Assembly: GCA_029204225.1 (NCBI GenBank)
Contig: CM055103.1
Coordinates: 2,370,406 to 2,434,405, forward strand
Source of the DNA: Diphasiastrum complanatum
Taxonomy: Eukaryota; Streptophyta; Lycopodiopsida; Lycopodiales; Lycopodiaceae
DNA: 64,000 bases
Direction of reading: 5' to 3'
Shown here in pieces: positions 21,763 to 34,091 of this stretch. The position numbers were made by a program, and so were the translations under genes. The notes under the pieces are model-generated. The model saw nothing but the letters and a program-made list of their open reading frames with translations, had not been told where the DNA came from and searched no databases. The first letter of the stretch is position 1. Each line of letters begins with the position of its first letter.

Positions 21763-24660
21763 TTGAGGCTATGGAACTGCAATGGCATTCACTCTTCGGC
21801 TACTGCCGGCAATTTTAGAGACTTTTGTGCGGAGGGTGATCTCTTCCTATTCACAGAGACACATGAGAGTCCGGAAAGAGGTCTACTGGTTGTTACGGGT
21901 TTTTGCTGGTACTCTGCACATCGGCGGTCGACGAGAGCATTGACAGATCGGGGTTCTGGTGGGGTGGCCTGCTTAGTCCGCGACTTCATTCAGCCTTGGG
22001 TCGAGTTGGTGCATACAGGTGAGCGAGCTCGCTATATTTGGATTCGGGTGGACCGGACTGTGATGGGATTGACCCGTGACCTCTTTCTGGCCATTTGTTA
22101 TTTTCCACCAGACACATCAGTTTTCACAGCAGATGAGGAGTCACCTTACATGGATATCTCTTCAGACATTATCCGATATGAGGAGCGGGGTTATATTCTT
22201 TTAGCTGGCGACTTAATTGCCAGGATTGGATCCAGGCGGACAGAGTTCCATAGAGCAGAGGATGATCCACAACGGATACATGCTTTAGACTGGCATGATC
22301 TTGGCCTCCGGCAACGATCAGTAGATGCAGAGGGTCCAGTTACTGCATACGGAGAGCAGATGCTTCAGTTGGGCAAGGCTCATGGATTGGCCATTTATAA
22401 TGGCTTATTGCAGTGGCCTGATTCAGGTGACTTTACTTGTTTTCCACACAGTGGAGGGAGTAGTGTTTTTGACTATTTCATGGGATTGCCGTCTCTCCTC
22501 CCCTATATTTCATCTTTCCTGGTTCACCGTACCACTTTGTCTGACCACTCATACCTCTCTCTCTCTATTGGCCTTCTTCACACCCCATGTACTAGTACCC
22601 TAACTCCTGGCAACAAAACAGTGTACCGCATAATCCTCAAAACACCCCAAGGTACAGGGAAGCATTATTTGACCTCCTGACTCATTTCCCTTACGACGAT
22701 ACTTTGACGGACCAGTCTCTTTTTCTTGTCTGGACCTTGCATACCGCTGCATCCCTTGCTTTTTCGTCTCCACGACCCAAGCACTTACGACATAATCGAC
22801 CATACAACCCCTGGTATGACCACAAGTGTAACCAACTTCATTTGGACTTGATTTATGCACGCTGCCACCTTCCCCATATGATAAAGGACTTATCCCGTGT
22901 ACACCGTAGAACCACCCAAAAAAAGAAAATTACTTACGAAATCGGCCAAGGGAAGAAGATGATGGACCTTCTCTTTAGCTCCTCATCGCGATCATTTTGG
23001 CAAAAATTCCTCTCACGGGCACCTCCACCCCAGATCACAGATCTTAGCACATGGGTAAACTATGCCACATCGCTGTACACTGTTCCTAACACCCCTCCAC
23101 TTCCTACACATCCCTACACACGTACTTCTGATATATTCTCTCCAGCCATAGTAGAAGAGGCCATTGACTGATTAAATCTACATAAGGCCAAAGATATTGA
23201 TGATCTAGAAGCTGAACTTTTGAAGCAAGCTGCTGACATTCTCTCACCCTTCCTCTCTCTCCTCTTTAACCGCTCTATCACATCTGGTGTCCCCTGCCCC
23301 TGGTCCACAGACCTTATCCATCCTATCCATAAAGGCGGTGATCCCATGAAAGCCGACAACTATCGGACCATCATGATCAGTCACCTCTTTGCCAAGGTTT
23401 ATGGTTCTATTCTTCAGTCAGAGATCAGTACAGAGATGGATACCCGAGCACTGCATGCCATAGGTCAGGCAAGTTTCAGACCAGGATATACCACATTAGA
23501 TCATATTTTCACCCTGAGATCCATCATTAAGGAAGCTAAGGCCAGGAGAGAGCGTGTATATTGCTGCTTTGTGGATTTATGCAAGGCCTTTCCGAGTATC
23601 AGGAGTTGTATCACCAGAGATAGAGAGTACCATTGGGGTTAAGCAGGGATGTCCTCTCTCTCCTACACTCTTTGGTTTATATACAGACGAGCTTGAGCAG
23701 GTCATACAGACAGAGGGAGGTGAGGGATGCACAATCGTTATCGCTATCCTATTATATGCTGATGATGTGGTTTTGCTTTCAAGGACGAGGGAAGGTTTGC
23801 AGCGACATCTTGACGTGCTTCACTCTTTTTGTACTCAGTGGGGATTATCAGTGAATGTGGCCAAAACCAAAGTTATGGTATTTAACACCTCCAGTTGCTT
23901 ATGATGCGACAAGTGCTTTTATGGGAGGAGCATCCACTTGAGGTAGTTGACTCCTACACATACCTAGGGGTGGTATTTTCTGGTCCCACTTTCAGCATGC
24001 GACAGGCGGCATTTTCCCGACTACGGAAGGGTTATGCATCTTTGGTAGAGTTGGAGAGATTATGTTTCAGCTCACATGTTAGAGATGCGACTAGTAAGTG
24101 CCGACTCTTTGACACTATGGTCGTTCCCTCAGCTCTATACGCATCAGAGACATGGAGTACTGGCTTGACGGCTACCGAGTGGGCGTGCATCTCACGACTT
24201 CAGATTCATATGCTCTGGGACACTCCTTTTCGTGGTATTCCCAGGCCTGTCGTCTCCTCTCCACATTGAGTATTCACATTACGGATCTACCAGCTGGTAC
24301 TCATCAGTATATTAGAGGATACTTATACAGGGCATATCTTCAGAGCAATTGGCATGATTCATCTGGGGTGAAGACGGAGTTTTATCGGACACATTTTCTA
24401 TCCCGGGATCCTGCTGGGTATCCCATTGTACCCAGATACCTAGTGGACAGTATCTCACACAGACTGCGGATAGTGATGGGTCAGTTCCAGGTTTCCTCTC
24501 ACTAGTTAGCCGTTGAGACTGGCAGATACAGGGGCATCCCGAGAGATGCGCGGATTTGTAGTATGTGTGACCTACATGATATAGAGGATGAGTTTCATTT
24601 TCTCTTTAGATGCCTAGCTTACTATGAGATTCGAGGGAGATACTACTGCTTGTTTTGAGA
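21763..24660 (+). pseudogene. LINE ORF2, full-length but disabled
   Basis: The endonuclease is almost complete: RLWNCNGIHS at its start, LFLFTETHES (catalytic Glu), GGVACLVRDF, LLAGDLIAR (normally GDFNAR) and LSDHSYLSLS. Breaks follow near 22600-22680, at 23170 (TGA) and near 23590, where about 50 codons between FVDLCKAF and STIGVKQGCPLSPTLF are lost. The RT core LLYADDVVLLS (23750-23785) is present. Further shifts near 23900 and 24250, and a stop near 24504, precede the C-terminal finger (ICSMCDL...DEFHFLF). It cannot make one protein. Confidence 0.85.
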
Positions 24661-25130
24661 CCATCAACTTGCACTCTCTGCCAATGACACATCCCCCCTG
24701 ATACAACTGAGCATACAGGAGTGTCTATCCCGTCGGAGATTGAGGCAAGAGAGTAGTGACTCTGATGGAGAGGCTAAGATTCCAGATGCCACCATACATA
24801 GACGACAGACACAGTGTCGTCGACCAAAGAGACAGCCAGCCCGCAGGCCACGGCCTGCAACTTCACGATAGCGTAGACACCATCGATCATCTACTCGACG
24901 ACAGAGAGACGCAGCTCGCACAGAGACAGTGCCACAACATACTTTACATCATTTTTTCTCACAAGCAGAGTGACATCTATGACGCTTGACTCTCCTTGTG
25001 CATAGCACTATTTCCTGTTTTATAGTAATCTTGTTTCTTTCAGGTGGTAGAGCTTTCACGCTCCCACCGGGCATACTTGACATATACCTTTTTTCGGTCC
25101 TATGTACCTTAGGGTATTCCATGGACATTG

Positions 25131-26044
25131 GGTTAAGCCAGCTTTCTATCGGACTCATTTCTTGGAGCTAGATGCATCAGGGACCCCAGTCATGCCACGC
25201 TACTTGGACTCGGGATTGTCACATTGCCTCAGATTCACATTGGGGCAGCTCAGGGTGTCCTCTCATCAGCTAGCTATTGAGACTGGGAGGTTCCACAGTA
25301 TTCCCAGAGAGGAGTGGATTTCCCAGTTCTGCTCCCTAGGTGAGGTGGAGTCTGAGGAGCACTTTATATTTCGGTGCCCTGTATATTATGAGATTAGAGG
25401 ACGATATCACTGCCTGTTCCGAGAGATGCCTACCACTCTACGATCTCTCATAGCTTATGAGGACCCACGGTGTGTTGCTCTCATGGTACACGAGATGTCC
25501 AGACTACGGAGAGATCTATACGAGACACTCTAGCATTTTACCTCACAGCCATTGATTACTTCGTTCTTTACTAGACGAAGATCGCATGATTTAGTACCTG
25601 AGGATGAGGATTATGATGAGGATGACGACGAGGATGTTGGCCGCTCTGATGCTCATAGAGATCAGAGACAATGTACCTCTCACCATCAGGATACCACCAG
25701 GATTACTAGACATTCTACGCAGGGGCGTACTACTACTACTATCACGCATACACGTGCTCATACTCACAGACGCCGCCGGCAGACTCCAGTGCTTTCCCAT
25801 ATTGTGGCTCGCATTACATCATTTATACAGCAACAGCACAGCCTTGACATCTTACCCGAGACACATATGATTATTATTACATTCTCGCATACGTGTCTAT
25901 TTTAGGTTGCACTAGATGTTTTTCTTTATTACAGTTTGGAGATGTTTTTTATACGCTCCCATGGTTACCACATACATGACATGTACTTCATTAGTCTTAT
26001 ATGCCTTTTGGCATGGAAAAGACATTAATAAAGCTTTCTTTCTT

Positions 26045-26082
<38 letters not shown>
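25131..26082 (+). mobile_element. LINE copy 6 of array, ORF2 C-terminus and 3' UTR
   Basis: Begins abruptly at VKPAFYRTHFLELD next to the previous copy's hairpin, and continues in one frame through the CCHC finger (FCSLGEVESEEHFIFRC; the first Cys of CxxC has become Ser-Gln-Phe-Cys context) and YYEIRGRYHCLFR. There is a single TAG at 25531, then the Thr/Arg/His-rich tail to about 25870. The 3' hairpin is at 25994-26023, then TTAATAAAGC and a TTTC/TC tail to 26082. It closes the six-copy array. Confidence 0.85.
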
Positions 26083-26085
<3 letters not shown>

Positions 26086-26539
26086 GGCTGTTCATGCGTC
26101 CAACGCGACTGGGCACCTAGTGTAAAAGTGTGTCTAGCGTATCCAAGAGTTTGTTTCAGCGCTCCAAGTCACTCCAGGTCATCGGATTGTGAGCAACAGG
26201 GATTGACGGTGCAGATTATCCAATCATGGATGCAGATCGACGGCCAGCATTCATTGGGCCCTCAAACTTCATTTAAAAAAAAATTCAAGTTCTTGAAGTT
26301 TGGTTACTAAAGGAATGAAAGAAATTGAATTCTTCTAAAAAAAACTTCATCTTGAAGGGTCCCAACTGTTGTGGCTTTAAGCTTAGGACTGTCCCTTCCT
26401 CTTTAGGGCCCTGTCCATTGGTGTTTTTTGCAGGAAAGCGAAAAACAAAGTGATATATTTGAGCTTTAAAATTTGAGATCTGTGCGCGACGGAGGAATTT
26501 TTCAAAAAAGGCAATTTTGTCATATTTGCCATTTTTTCA
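26083..26539. other. No gene recognised
   Basis: Sequence after the LINE array and before the Copia RT fragment. No motif or repeat partner was recognised. It may hold the flank of the LINE target site or an LTR remnant. Confidence 0.3.
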
Positions 26540-28096
26540 GGTTTAAGGGCATTTTTGAATCACGGGATGCTACACTTGACGAGATGGGTCAAGGTGAACA
26601 ATTTGAAGTAGTCACTGAACCTTTTGATGAGGGAGCGAAAGTACAGGTCAAGAAGGAAGTGGATTTTGATGCGGAAGATCTGATGGACAAAGGCAAGTTT
26701 GATGCTGAAATTTCTAAGAGAGTACCTAAATGGTAGTTATCAGTCACTGGTGATGCTAAGCAGGGAGATACTCCCAAATCTAGCGAGTTGGGAGAGCTTA
26801 GAAGGTCAAGCAGAAATCGGAAACCTCCTGCAAGATTAGAGATGAATCTAGCCCTAATGGGTTCCATGCACAAGGCTCAAGAACCAAAAACTTTTGATGA
26901 AGCAAAGGAGCACAAGGAGTGGCGTGCAGCTATGAAAATAGAAATGGAGGCCATATCGAAAAATAGGACGTGGAAGTTGGTTGAGCTACCTGATGGTAAG
27001 ACGCCTATAAATGGATTTATAAGATCAAATATGTAGCGGATGGGCAACTCAACAAGTATAAAGCACGGTTGGTTGCGAGATGATTTGAGCAGTAGGAAGG
27101 TATTGATTTTGACGAAACCTTCGCACCCATTGCTAAGATGGTAACTATACGTTCTATCATTGCTATTTATGCTTTCTATGGTTGGAAGATCCAGCAAATG
27201 GACGTTAAATCTGCTTTTCTTAATGGAGTGCTGGATGAAGAGGTGTATTTAGGACAACCTCAAGGATTTGTTGAGTCAGGGAGAGAGCATCTTGTTTGTA
27301 AGCTCAACAAAGCTATTTATGGATTGAAGCAAGCTCCATGGGCGTGGTACTCTTGCATTGATGAACACTTCAAACAAAGGAAAATGGTAAAGAGTAATGC
27401 TGATCCTAATCTTTACATTCTAAGAAAAGATTCAGATATAGTTTTGTACGTGGATGATTTGATTATTACAGGAGCTTAATTGATGAAATCAAATCAGATC
27501 TTTCCAATGCTTTTGACATGAGCGATCTAGGATTGATGCACTATTGTCTTGGCATTGAAGTATGGCAAAAGGAAGACGTTTTTCTTACACAAAGCAAATA
27601 TGCACGAGATTTGTTGTATAAGTTCAGTATGCAGGATTGTAAGCCTTTGAGCACACCGATGGATGTCAACATAAAGCTTACTGCATATGATGAATTTGAG
27701 AAAGTGGATGCTTACTTGTACAAACAGCTGGTGGGTAGTTTGATCTATTTGACACACACACGACCTGATATTTCTTATGCTGTTTGTGTTGTTAGTCAAT
27801 TTATGCAAGATCCTAGTCAAGCACACTGGAAGTCTGCTAAACGTATTCTCAGGTACATTCGAGGGACATTGAATTTTGGTTTGAAGTATGATCAGGTTGA
27901 AGCACCAATGCAGGTAGGTTACACAGATGCCGATTGGGCAGGTAATATTGATGACAAAAGATCTACCAGTGGTCATACATTTAGTTATGGTACAACTGCA
28001 GTTTCATGGAGCAGTAAAAAGCAACCTACAGTAGCCTTATCTTCGACGGAAGCTGACTATCATGCACTCAACAATGCTACACATGAAGCGGGTTAG
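26540..28096 (+). pseudogene. Copia integrase end, RT and RNase H fragment
   Basis: Remains of a Copia polyprotein 3' half. SRDATLDEM (the integrase tail SRDVxFDE) lies near 26565. RRSSRNRKPPARL and EHKEWRAAMKIEMEAISKN open the RT near 26800-26980. After two stops around 27035-27095, the RT continues with WKIQQMDVKSAFLNGVLDEEVYL, KAIYGLKQAPWAWY and the catalytic VLYVDDLIITG at 27446-27478. A 1-nt shift follows, then MSDLGLMHYCLGIEV, and RNase H with YTDADWAGNIDDKRSTSG and VALSSTEADYHAL. It is cut off at 28096 before the RNase H end, and no LTRs are found. Confidence 0.9.
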
Positions 28097-28139
28097 GGGT
28101 ACCTACATGCAGTGGACATGCATCCTATCCCTAATAGTG

Positions 28140-28300
28140 TTACGGCCCTAATGTCCATCAAATGGATGTCAAGAGCACCTTTCTCAATGGGCAACTTCAG
28201 GAAGATGTTTATATGGAGCAACCTTAGGGGTTTGAGATAACAGGCAAAGAGCATCTGGTTTGCAGGCTTAGAAAAGCCTTATATGGACAAGGGTTTGAAA
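28140..28300 (+). pseudogene. Small Copia RT scrap
   Basis: About 50 codons: HQMDVKSTFLNGQLQEDVYM, then EQP and GKEHLVCRLRKALYG, with a stop in between. It is a second Copia lineage joined directly to the end of the previous fragment. Confidence 0.7.
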
Positions 28301-30653
28301 AGAGTAACCTGTGTGTAGCTTGGAAACTTAAGTATAGATGCCGTAGCATTTGGTCTGTTCTATGCATGGTGAGGTTGATGGTCTTATACTTTGTAAGTTG
28401 ACTCCATAAGGTTGAAGATTGCACGTCTCTATTGTTATGTCGAGTTCTGTAAGCACATTGACTAAAGGACAACCTTACTGATCAAGCGATGGCTCACAAA
28501 GATCGTAAACATTAGACCTAAGGCTATCAAGATCTGCTGCATTGTCTATGCTCCTAGATACAGTCAATTAACCTTTAAGGCATTGTCATTGCACGCTCAT
28601 TGACAGAATATATCACTACCCAATTTTAAGCATTTGGTTTAAGAATAAAAAATGGAAACAAAAGTGTTGCTCCAAATTCTCTATGTCTAAGTAAATACAA
28701 GGGCGTGAAGCATGGATCGCTTAACCATGGATCAGAAAAATTACTTTCTCATCATTTTTTCAGAATTAAGGAGTCCTTGCAGAAGATTCCTGAATAGTAA
28801 GATCTCGACACCAAGGAAGAGTGTGGGAGGCTTTTCTGCACAGATAGTTGGATTGAGAGAACGTCCATCCTGAAAGCCCAGCTACTAAGACAACTGACTG
28901 GTAAGACTAGAGAGACCACAGATGTAGAAGTACTCAAGGGTAATTTAGCTGGCAGTGAAGCGAAGCTCAAGTTGCTGAAAGCTGAGAATGCCGACCTGCG
29001 TGACAGGTTGCTGAATGCAGAGGGTCATCTGGCAGCGGCCAAATGTGAATCCTATCAGTTGGAAAATGAAGTACCCTACTACCAGGCTGCGTACACTACA
29101 GTGGCTACTCAAGCCATGAAGCTTACAATCAGCAGACGGCCTCTTTGGAGGAATCCAAGAATTCTCCATAACCTTCCGTATGCAAGATATTCCAAGTTCT
29201 ACATTTCCTCATAAAATACTCATTTTGAGAGGATAGTATTATGGAGCCCATGACCTTTTAAATGGACAAGTTAACCTTCACATGTTGTATGGTTGTGAAG
29301 CACATGTGACTTCATCTAAACAAACCCTAAACTCTAATTTTTAAATTTCAAATCTTAAACCTGTTTATGCCACTTTGATTGATGCCAAAGCGTTTGCAAG
29401 TAGCAAGTACTGGATCAAGTGATTTCCCAAAAAAAATTTGTATCAGTCTAAAATAATGAACTAGTGTAATCCATGTCCTAGTTTTACTGATATAATGCAT
29501 TAGGACATCCAAAACCATATGGTGATTTGAATAAGTTTGAATCGATTCGATTTTTTTTGGAAATTTAAATCGAGCGTCTGCAAATGATATAACAAAGGAG
29601 GGAAATTCTCCAAATTTGGAACACATTCATAGCAAGATTCCAATCCAGAATAATTTTAAAAGCCAAACAGTCTTCTTTTTTTATGGAAATTTGTATGCCT
29701 GAACATTTTGTCCCAAAATATGTTCACATTGCAATATATCAGACCCATTTTCAAGAGGTGTCCTAGGAAATGATTCTTTATACATCAGGTCTGAGGAAAA
29801 ATGCATTTGAATGCCGTATGTAAGTCCTCTCTTAACGTGAACACTATTATGATTGAAAAAATATAATTTTCATTTCCATCGTGCTTTTGGATGTGAGAAA
29901 ATTATCAACTATGATGATTGAAGAAATTCTTGCAGAGCAGCCTCATTCAGATTGAACGTATTTATTAGATTATTTTGCATGTAATTTTTGTCTTTCTCAT
30001 TTCTAAAATTTGCTCCATACTTATGGAGCACACTGCGTTGTATACGTACGTGACACAATTCACTAAGTAAAACCCGCTTATTCTCCGCTGCCTATTCTCC
30101 TACCTTGCTTTGGACACTTCTTAAGTCCATTGTCCTCTCCTGTAGTGTCGCATTGTGAATCAACCCAAAGAAGATTAGGAGAACCTTAAAATCACATCTT
30201 TGAGGTTGTGAATAAGTTGGTACTGTTGGTATCTTCTCAATTGTAAGCTAATACCTTTTTTTATGTAATGTAAGATCTACATGTAATCTCTTAACCTTTG
30301 TATTGTGAAGACTACAGTCATCACTATCAAGAAGATGTGTCGAAAAACTTGTAAGTTATACTGCATATATTCTCCCAATAACTTTACAAACAATGATCTC
30401 TTATAGCTTACGAACTTTTTTGTTAAGTTTAAGAAAACCTGATTGGCCCATGCATGGTGTGGTGATGTAGTGTGCTTGAGTTGGGTTGCCCACAGAGATC
30501 TGATTTCCTACCCATGTGTGGTGGGATACTTAGAAAGCATGAACTATCATATGTGGGCATATTAATTTTAGAAGAAAATTTGTGGATGCTGGATATGATT
30601 TATTAAACTAATAAAAAGATTTTGAATTTGATAGGAAAAGTGAAACCTGCAAG
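28301..30653. other. Intron sequence; coiled-coil-like remnant at 28830-29130
   Basis: Mostly unrecognised AT-rich sequence. At about 28860-29130 on + an open stretch (TSILKAQLLRQLTG, VLKGNLAGSEAKLKLLKAEN, LRDRLLNAEGHLAAAKCES, YQLENEV) has heptad-like Leu spacing, as in retroelement Gag or a cytoskeletal protein. It is preceded by two stops and has no splice-site pattern I trust. Its family is unknown. Confidence 0.35.
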
Positions 30654-30985
30654 TATAGGAAATAGAAGCCTAAGGATCCAGGATCTTAACTATTCAATCA
30701 CACAAAGCATTCTCAAAAGAGAGAGATGGCTAGAAACCCTCGTGTAGAAACTCGTGGACAGCCAAAGAGAATAGTCAGTATTAATTTGGCAATTTTGAGA
30801 GATGAAGATAGCAGCCCCAAGTGGAAGATCAACAGGAACCCAAGTGTGGTTCTTCATGAGTGAGTTATACTCCTCTTGCATCGCATCCTCCCAACATTTT
30901 ACTCCTTTGGCCTACTCATAAAAAACAGGTTCTACTGCACCATCCTCAATAGAAGTAAGAGCAAAATCAAAAAAATCAGCAAATT

Positions 30986-32929
30986 CTACTGATTTAGTAG
31001 AGGCACGAGTCTTCCCTTCATAGAAATGATCCACTTTACTGTCCGGAAAAGTTTGCAACAGCCATTTAGGGACTGGTTTGGGCTGTCCAACAGCCTTACC
31101 TTTGTCAACACTTTGCTATCCAATGTTTTCCGAACTTGGACCTTGCTGTTCAATATCTTCAACAGGCTGCTTTCACCATAAATAGGTTCTTCTTGACGAA
31201 CTATGGGCTGCAAAATTGAAGTAGTAGTGAGCTGTTCACTAGAAGTAGATGTCAGTCCCTCCTCTTCATGATTAGATGGCAAAACCAAATCTGGAAATAT
31301 TTCAACATATGCATCATGGGGGAAGTCCCCTTCCACGACATGAGTGGGCGCAACATCATAGGTGGTCTTTTCATCAAAATGAACATCACGACTCACTACG
31401 ATTTTATTAGTATCCATATTGAACAACTTATAGCCCTTGCTTTCTTTACTATAGCCAACAAATACGCATTTAACTCCTTTATCATCAAGCTTGGTTCTTA
31501 GCTTATCAGAAATGAAAGCATAAGCCGTGCAACCAAAGATGCGAAAGTGAGAAATGGTAGGCTTCTTACCATACCAAACTTCATAAGGAGTTAATACCTT
31601 CAAGGCTTTAGTAGGACACCGATTACTCATGTATGCCCGCTTCAGCCCAAAACTTGTGAGGTAGGCCCTTTGCCTTGAGCATGCATCGAGCTATCTCCAT
31701 GATAGTGCGATTCTTTCTTTCGGCAACACCATTTTGTTGAGGTGTGTTAAGGAGTTGTCATTTGATGATGGATACCTTTGCTTTGAAGATAAGTACTGAA
31801 CGTATTCTTATATATTCCCCTCCCTAAATCCATGTAAATCTTGAAAGGTCATCAATAAAAGTAACAAAGTACTTACACCTTCCAATGGATTCGGTCCTCA
31901 TTGGACCACATACATCACTATGAACCAAATCAAATTTGCCATCAACTCGAATAGTTCCATCAATTGGAAAAGCTTGCCTTTGAAATTTTCCAAGTATGCA
32001 TCCTTCGCATACATGTCCTTCGGGATGCTCAATATTAGGAATGTCTTCAACCATATTGAATCTCTTCAACATCTTCAAGCTAGCAAAGTTGAGATGTCCA
32101 AACCTAGCATGCCATAATTCAGCCAACTCCAAATAATGTGAACTTGATGCAACAAGACAAAATGATGAAGAAGCTCTTCGCTCATAGGTATCCATAAGGA
32201 ACAATCTACCACGTAATGTTTCCGAAGCAATGATCATAAGAGATCTCTTTGGGTCTTTGATAAGACATTTGTCTTCTTTGAATTCTACAACCAATCCTTG
32301 GTTCATTATTGTAGAGACCGAACATAAACTACATTACGAATGTACTTCTCCTCACCATTGGGTAAGATAATGGGGATCACTCCAATACCTTCAATAGGAT
32401 AAGAGGTGTTATCAACACCTGGAAGTTTGCTTCCATCATGCACTTTTACAAGCTTTGTGAAGACTTCTTTGTGATAAGTCATATGGCCTGTGGCACCGCT
32501 ATCAATCACCCAATCAATAGATGAAAAAACAACAACTTGTAAAGCTGAAGATGAGCTGTTTTCTGCTGAAAAACCAGCAAGATTTGAAGTGGCAGAAATC
32601 TCATCTTGAGGAGAGATAAGATTATTAGTGACAAAAGCATAATCACTATTGAAAAGATTATCCTCCTTTTCAAATTGTTGTTCCAAAGTAATGATTGCGA
32701 TACTTGTATCGTTAACTTTTTCTTTTTCCTTTGCAAGCCTCTTCCTACATTCTTTGATGTGATGCCCAAACTTCTTGCAATAGTGGCACCTTCTTGGAGC
32801 CTTGATCTTGAGCTTCCTTAGATTTTTGATCACCTTTGGAAGTGTTGAAAGAAGGCTTCCCTTTCCACTTGCCTTTGCCTTTGCTTTTTGTAAAGAAAGC
32901 TTGCGCCCTCCTGCAAGCAATCTGATCAC
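30986..32929 (-). pseudogene. Antisense Copia Gag end, protease and integrase
   Basis: The frame from 32929 has a Gag zinc knuckle CHYCKKFGHHIKEC (a full CCHC), then protease DWVIDSGATGHMT, ending 32306 at a stop. The frame from 32306 has LWHARFGHLNFASLK, CEGCILGKFQRQAF, DLVHSDVCGP and FIDDLSRFTW. After a gap with shifts (31824-31631), the frame 31630-30986 has the integrase C-terminus (LTPYEVWYGKKP, FRIFGCTAYAF, VFVGYSKESKGYKLF, SRDVHFDE). A last scrap near 30880-30820 is the RT start (MQEEYNSLMKNHTWV). The order is normal Copia. Confidence 0.88.
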
Positions 32930-32947
32930 CTAAAGGCACTGATACCA

Positions 32948-33403
32948 TGTAGGAAATAGAAGCCTAAGGATCTAGGATCTTAACTATTCAATCACACAAG
33001 GCATTCTCAAAAGAAAGAGAGAGATGGCTAGAAACCCTCTTGTAGAAACTCGTGGACAGCCAAGGAAAATAGTCAATATTGCTTATAAAAGTATCTCATA
33101 CAAATGGGATGCACTATCTAACTTCATGACTATTGGCTATCCAACTACTTGACTATTGACTATCCAACTTTCTATAAGTTACATAGAAAGAATAAGGTAC
33201 CTCTAATATGTCAAGTTGGGGTACTTAATGTCATTTTTAGGCCTACTGGACTCACGAGTCCCTACCAAGTTAATTTCATACTAACTTAGCTAACTCTAAG
33301 TTTAGTAGGCCTAATTAATAAATGAACCATGGTTACACAACTCTCGACCTTTTGGGTCAAAGTAACCTATGGTAATGTAAGCAATTCCATTTACATTCCA
33401 ACA
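32948..33403 (-). repeat. Antisense Copia 5' LTR (456 bp)
   Basis: TG...CA on the minus strand. Its end, 32948-33076, matches 30654-30782 at about 93%. The PBS complement lies immediately left at 32935-32947. Confidence 0.85.
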
Positions 33404-34091
33404 ACAAGCTCATTTTTTACCTAGTAAAAGATGGAAGATGAAAGACAAATTTAGATTGAGCTCTTGAGTGTGTCAATAATTCTCCAAATCAGGCATTTTT
33501 CTGGGAAATGACGAACATGCCAAAATTTGAAATTCTGGACTGATTCTTCAATTGTAATATGCACAAAAAACCAGAATGGCCAGGACATTATGCATCATAA
33601 GTTTAGCACAAGATCCTATCATATGTAGCTCCAATACAAACTCCAAACATATGTAATTCTAAACATGTCAAGCCATCCAACATATTTTCAAAGGAAGATG
33701 CAATCCGTTTAATACATCAGGTGTCTCATGCTTTTGTAACTTATCCTACTTTAGGGTATAGCGTTTCGGGTTTTGTGCAAGTTTCTCACACTTTGTGTTT
33801 TGGTTCTTGTTTGTGGTTAAGTGTTTTTGTGCAAGTCTCTCATGCTGCATTTTTGTTCTTCTTTAGGGTTTCAATGATTTTGTGCAATCAGTAAATTTTT
33901 CCTGGATTAATCTCAATACAAAGTGATGATTGAAGCATGTCCGTGATTGGTGTGCCTTTCACTTTTAAATGTTGTATACTATATTGCTTGTTATCCATTC
34001 GTGTTTATGACTGTTAAGGTTTTTTTTTTGGGGCTTTTAGTTTAATCTTTCATTTTTGAGGGCTAACCCTTCTTAACTGCTGTTGTTTCAG
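33404..34091. other. End of the 25.6-kb intron
   Basis: AT-rich, with no coding motif. It ends with a long T run and the acceptor TGCTGTTGTTTCAG at 34091. Confidence 0.6.

Larger units (their letters stand above)
21048..25130 (+). mobile_element. LINE copy 5 of array, ORF1 + ORF2, degraded
   Basis: Starts inside the ORF1 coiled coil exactly after the TC tract ending at 21047, and contains the rest of ORF1, a 54-bp spacer and a complete but broken ORF2. The 3' terminus has a diverged hairpin at about 25097-25126 (GTCC/GGAC outer, TACC/GGTA inner), then ATTGG. It has no TC tail; the next copy starts at once. Confidence 0.85.
30654..33403 (-). mobile_element. Antisense Copia with large internal deletions
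   Basis: On the minus strand: 5' LTR 33403-32948 (TGTTGGAATGTAAATGG ... CTATTTCCTACA), PBS TGGTATCAGTGCC at 32947-32935, then the end of Gag, protease, integrase, the first residues of RT, and a partial 3' LTR (about 30785-30654). Flanks read gcaag (30649-30653) and acaag (33404-33408), a 4-of-5 target duplication. Most of Gag, nearly all of RT/RNase H, the purine tract and two thirds of the 3' LTR are missing. Confidence 0.85.

Noticed and set aside
15178-26082. The LINE array as a simple tandem duplication of one unit
   Set aside because: The copies begin at different points of the element, belong to different subfamilies with different 3' UTRs, and include an ORF1-only form.
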